Source of the DNA: Mesorhizobium loti
GTDB taxonomy: Bacteria; Pseudomonadota; Alphaproteobacteria; Rhizobiales; Rhizobiaceae
Assembly (NCBI RefSeq): GCF_002858745.1
Contig: NZ_PJRO01000005.1
Location: forward strand, 254,865-318,864
Direction: 5' to 3'
Length of the DNA: 64,000 nt
In this document: positions 62,436 through 64,000 of the stretch, one piece after another
Position numbering within the stretch: position 1 is the stretch's first letter
How the letters are laid out: the number at the start of each line of letters is the position of its first letter
Notes under the pieces: generated by a model
Seen by the model: only the letters and a program-made list of their open reading frames with translations
What the model was told of the DNA's origin: nothing
Database searches by the model: none
Made by a program: the position numbers and the translations under genes

Positions 62436-63279
62436 GCGCCCCTGCGCGTTCGTAGGATCGGGCGACGCTCTCGACGAAAGCGGCGGCTCTGGCGATGACC
62501 AGCCGCCGTTGCCGGTCGAGCGTGACGAGGTGATAGCTGTCGTCCAGCACCAGTGACTCGACCGTGCCGCCGAGGTTGCGCTGCAGATATTCCAGGTTGC
62601 TCAGGCTGGCGATGTCATCCTCGCGCGCATGCACCACCATCGTCGGCTGGCGCAGCTCCGGCAGCTCCGGCTTCAAGGCATCGACCAGCCGCCACAGCTC
62701 GCGCAGCGCGAGCGCAGGCGTCGCTTCGAGGCCGGCCGTGGTGGAATCACCGGAGAACATCGACTGCGCCAGAACCATGCGCAGACGCTCGTCCTTCAGT
62801 CCGTATGGCTCCTGTTCGACGAAGCGGTATTTGCGGCCACTCGGCGTGTTGATGAACAGCTTGAGCAGAAAGCGGTACCAGGGGATCGACCAGCCGTCAT
62901 ACCAAAGCGTCGGCGCGAACATGATGAGGCCATGCACACGCTGCGGCTGGCGTGCCGCCAGCATGGCGGCCAGCACCGCGCCCATCGAAAGGCCGCCGAC
63001 CAGCACGACACGGCACCGCTGTTCCAGCGTGGTCAGCGCGTCCTCGGCGCTGGCGTACCAGTCTTTCCAGTTGGTGGCGACGAGGTCTGCCTCGGTGCCG
63101 CAATGGCCGGCCAGCGTCGGGCACAGCACCGTATGGCCGCGCTCGGCGAAATTGCGCGCGACGTTGTTCATTTCGATCGGCGTGCCGCCGAGCCCATGCA
63201 GGAGCAGCACGCCGACATCGCCGCGCGGGAAGAAAATGGTGCGGTCCTTGGACTGCAGTTTCGTGGGTGTTTCAGCCAT
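62404..63279 (-). CDS. alpha/beta hydrolase (carboxylesterase/monoacylglycerol-lipase type)
   Basis: 291 residues from the ATG at 63279, which overlaps the stop of the EamA-type gene (TGATG). Motifs: GVLLLHGLGGTPIEM (oxyanion), HTVLCPTLAGHCGTEADL, nucleophile Ser in VGGLSMGAVLAAML, a late Asp in VVHAREDDIAS and the His in LDDSYHLVTLD. This is the Est30-like carboxylesterase group that also covers serine aminopeptidase S33 annotations. It may hydrolyse an acyl chain within the proposed lipid-modification module. Confidence 0.88.
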   Translation of the reverse strand: MAETPTKLQSKDRTIFFPRGDVGVLLLHGLGGTPIEMNNVARNFAERGHTVLCPTLAGHCGTEADLVATNWKDWYASAEDALTTLEQRCRVVLVGGLSMGAVLAAMLAARQPQRVHGLIMFAPTLWYDGWSIPWYRFLLKLFINTPSGRKYRFVEQEPYGLKDERLRMVLAQSMFSGDSTTAGLEATPALALRELWRLVDALKPELPELRQPTMVVHAREDDIASLSNLEYLQRNLGGTVESLVLDDSYHLVTLDRQRRLVIARAAAFVESVARSYERAGAHEHERLQVVA

Positions 63280-63647
63280 CAGATCGTACCTGCGACGAGA
63301 ATGACGCCTGCCGTGATGAGCAGTGCGCCGAGCCATTGAGAGGGGCCGGTCTCCTCACCCAGCCAAAGGCGCCCGGCGAGCGTGATGGCGAGGATGTTGA
63401 GACTGGCGAGGGGAAAGGCGATGCCGAGCGGCGCGAGCGTCAGGATGCGCACCCAGATGATGAACTCGGCGACGTAGATGACGAGCCCGATCCCGACCCA
63501 GCGGTCGGCGAACAAAGCGCGTGCGAAAGGCTGCCAGCGCTGGGCGGAAAATTCCGGCAGCGCATCGGCGCCGAATTTGAAGGCGATCTGGCCGAACACG
63601 TCGCAGGCGATCGACAGCACGAACAGGATGATCAGCTCGGTACTCAT
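63279..63647 (-). CDS. EamA/SMR-type half transporter
   Basis: 122 residues with four membrane helices (ELIILFVLSIACDVFGQIAF, GIGLVIYVAEFIIWVRILTL, AFPLASLNILAITLAGRLWL, WLGALLITAGVILVAGT). It shares the QIAFK and AFPL signatures with the half transporter at 60796, from which it may have arisen by duplication; together they could make one eight-helix flippase. It lies between the ureohydrolase-like gene (four-base overlap) and the esterase. Confidence 0.8.
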   Translation of the reverse strand: MSTELIILFVLSIACDVFGQIAFKFGADALPEFSAQRWQPFARALFADRWVGIGLVIYVAEFIIWVRILTLAPLGIAFPLASLNILAITLAGRLWLGEETGPSQWLGALLITAGVILVAGTI

Positions 63648-64000
63648 GCCAGCACCTGTTCGAGCTTTGCCGCGATGCGTGCATTGGTTGCGTTGTTGAC
63701 GGCAGCCATCGCGCCGTCGAATTTCGGCTGGCGCGGATGGTCGAGCCTGGCCAGCGTGTAGCGGAAGGGGTCGCGGAACTCGGGCGGCGAATAGTCGCCG
63801 CAGACATCGACGCCGAGGATGCGCCGGTGCGCGGCCAGCCGTTCGATGGCGTGCAGCACCTGGTCGAGCCTCATGGCGCCCTGGTCCCAGTTGGTCACCG
63901 CTTCACTGGTGGCCAGCACGTCCTTGTCGAAGGTGATCCACAGCGCTTCCGGGCCCAGTCGGGAAATCAACTCGTCGACGAAGCCCTGCCAGTCCTCGTC
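63644..64000 (-). CDS. ureohydrolase (arginase/agmatinase) family protein, 5' part beyond the window
   Basis: About 118 C-terminal residues are visible in a frame open to the window edge. The segment LWITFDKDVLATSEAVTNWD corresponds to the metal-binding S-F-D-x-D stretch of arginase-type enzymes; here the second Asp is present (DKD) but the surroundings differ from classical arginases. RILGVDVCGDYSPPEFRDPF matches the late DVxG/E-P block. It probably acts on a guanidino or amide compound. It heads the run that leads through the transporters and acyltransferase to the two-component system. Confidence 0.7.
   Translation of the reverse strand, partial: DEDWQGFVDELISRLGPEALWITFDKDVLATSEAVTNWDQGAMRLDQVLHAIERLAAHRRILGVDVCGDYSPPEFRDPFRYTLARLDHPRQPKFDGAMAAVNNATNARIAAKLEQVLA

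Overview
The window reads as chromosomal DNA of a Mesorhizobium-like alphaproteobacterium (Rhizobiales). The right half has the familiar order yacG, maf, infA, UPF0262, hisD, DUF2948, murA next to tRNA-Phe, together with an IalB family protein, a Ti/rhizobial-type TraA relaxase and very GC-rich coding DNA. This assignment is inference from gene content; no database was searched.

Bases 1-13963 (minus strand) hold a compact secondary-metabolite locus. A membrane-bound AraC-type regulator (12908-13963) is followed by a MacA/HlyD-type adaptor, an ABC ATPase and two FtsX-type permeases (8643-12821). Next come a KAS III-like enzyme, a 69-aa coupled small ORF, a stand-alone adenylation enzyme and a luciferase-like flavin monooxygenase (4344-8224). 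A second tightly overlapping run follows: acyl carrier protein, short acyl-CoA dehydrogenase-like protein, a KAS-like protein without the catalytic Cys, a MATE exporter and an alpha/beta hydrolase that leaves the window (1-3778). It looks like activation of an amino acid or similar acid, tethering to an ACP, oxidation and condensation, then export by two routes. I do not recognise the product.

Bases 14468-19507 carry a secreted DUF4097-like protein, a seven-repeat beta-propeller with an RTX tail, two divergent XRE regulators around an array of dyad operators, and a LysR regulator. Bases about 19622-35085 are an integrated mobilizable element beside the 3' end of tRNA-Phe: an integrase, an AlpA-like regulator, a TraA relaxase, a Ti/IncQ-type oriT, traC and traD, but no type IV secretion genes. 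Its cargo (24542-33462) is a defence block: a 1582-aa STAND NTPase with a Cap4-like nuclease N-terminus, two divergently transcribed proteins ending in HEPN-like R-x4-H motifs, and a DUF4238 protein whose start codon is missing.

Bases 35086-44293 are core genome and small accessory genes, with tRNA-Phe(GAA) and tRNA-Thr(GGU). Bases 44506-52436 hold a surface module: a secreted protein, a 1462-aa autotransporter and an IalB protein between two paralogous AraC regulators. Then come LysR/ilvD and a HxlR/SnoaL-like pair, each divergent. From 64000 back to 56278 (minus strand) runs a chain of closely spaced or overlapping genes: ureohydrolase-like protein, two 4-TM EamA/SMR-type half transporters, an esterase, a FemAB-like acyltransferase, a DUF2147 protein, a sensor kinase, an NtrC-type regulator and a MipA-type outer membrane protein. 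This suggests a regulated envelope or lipid-modification function.
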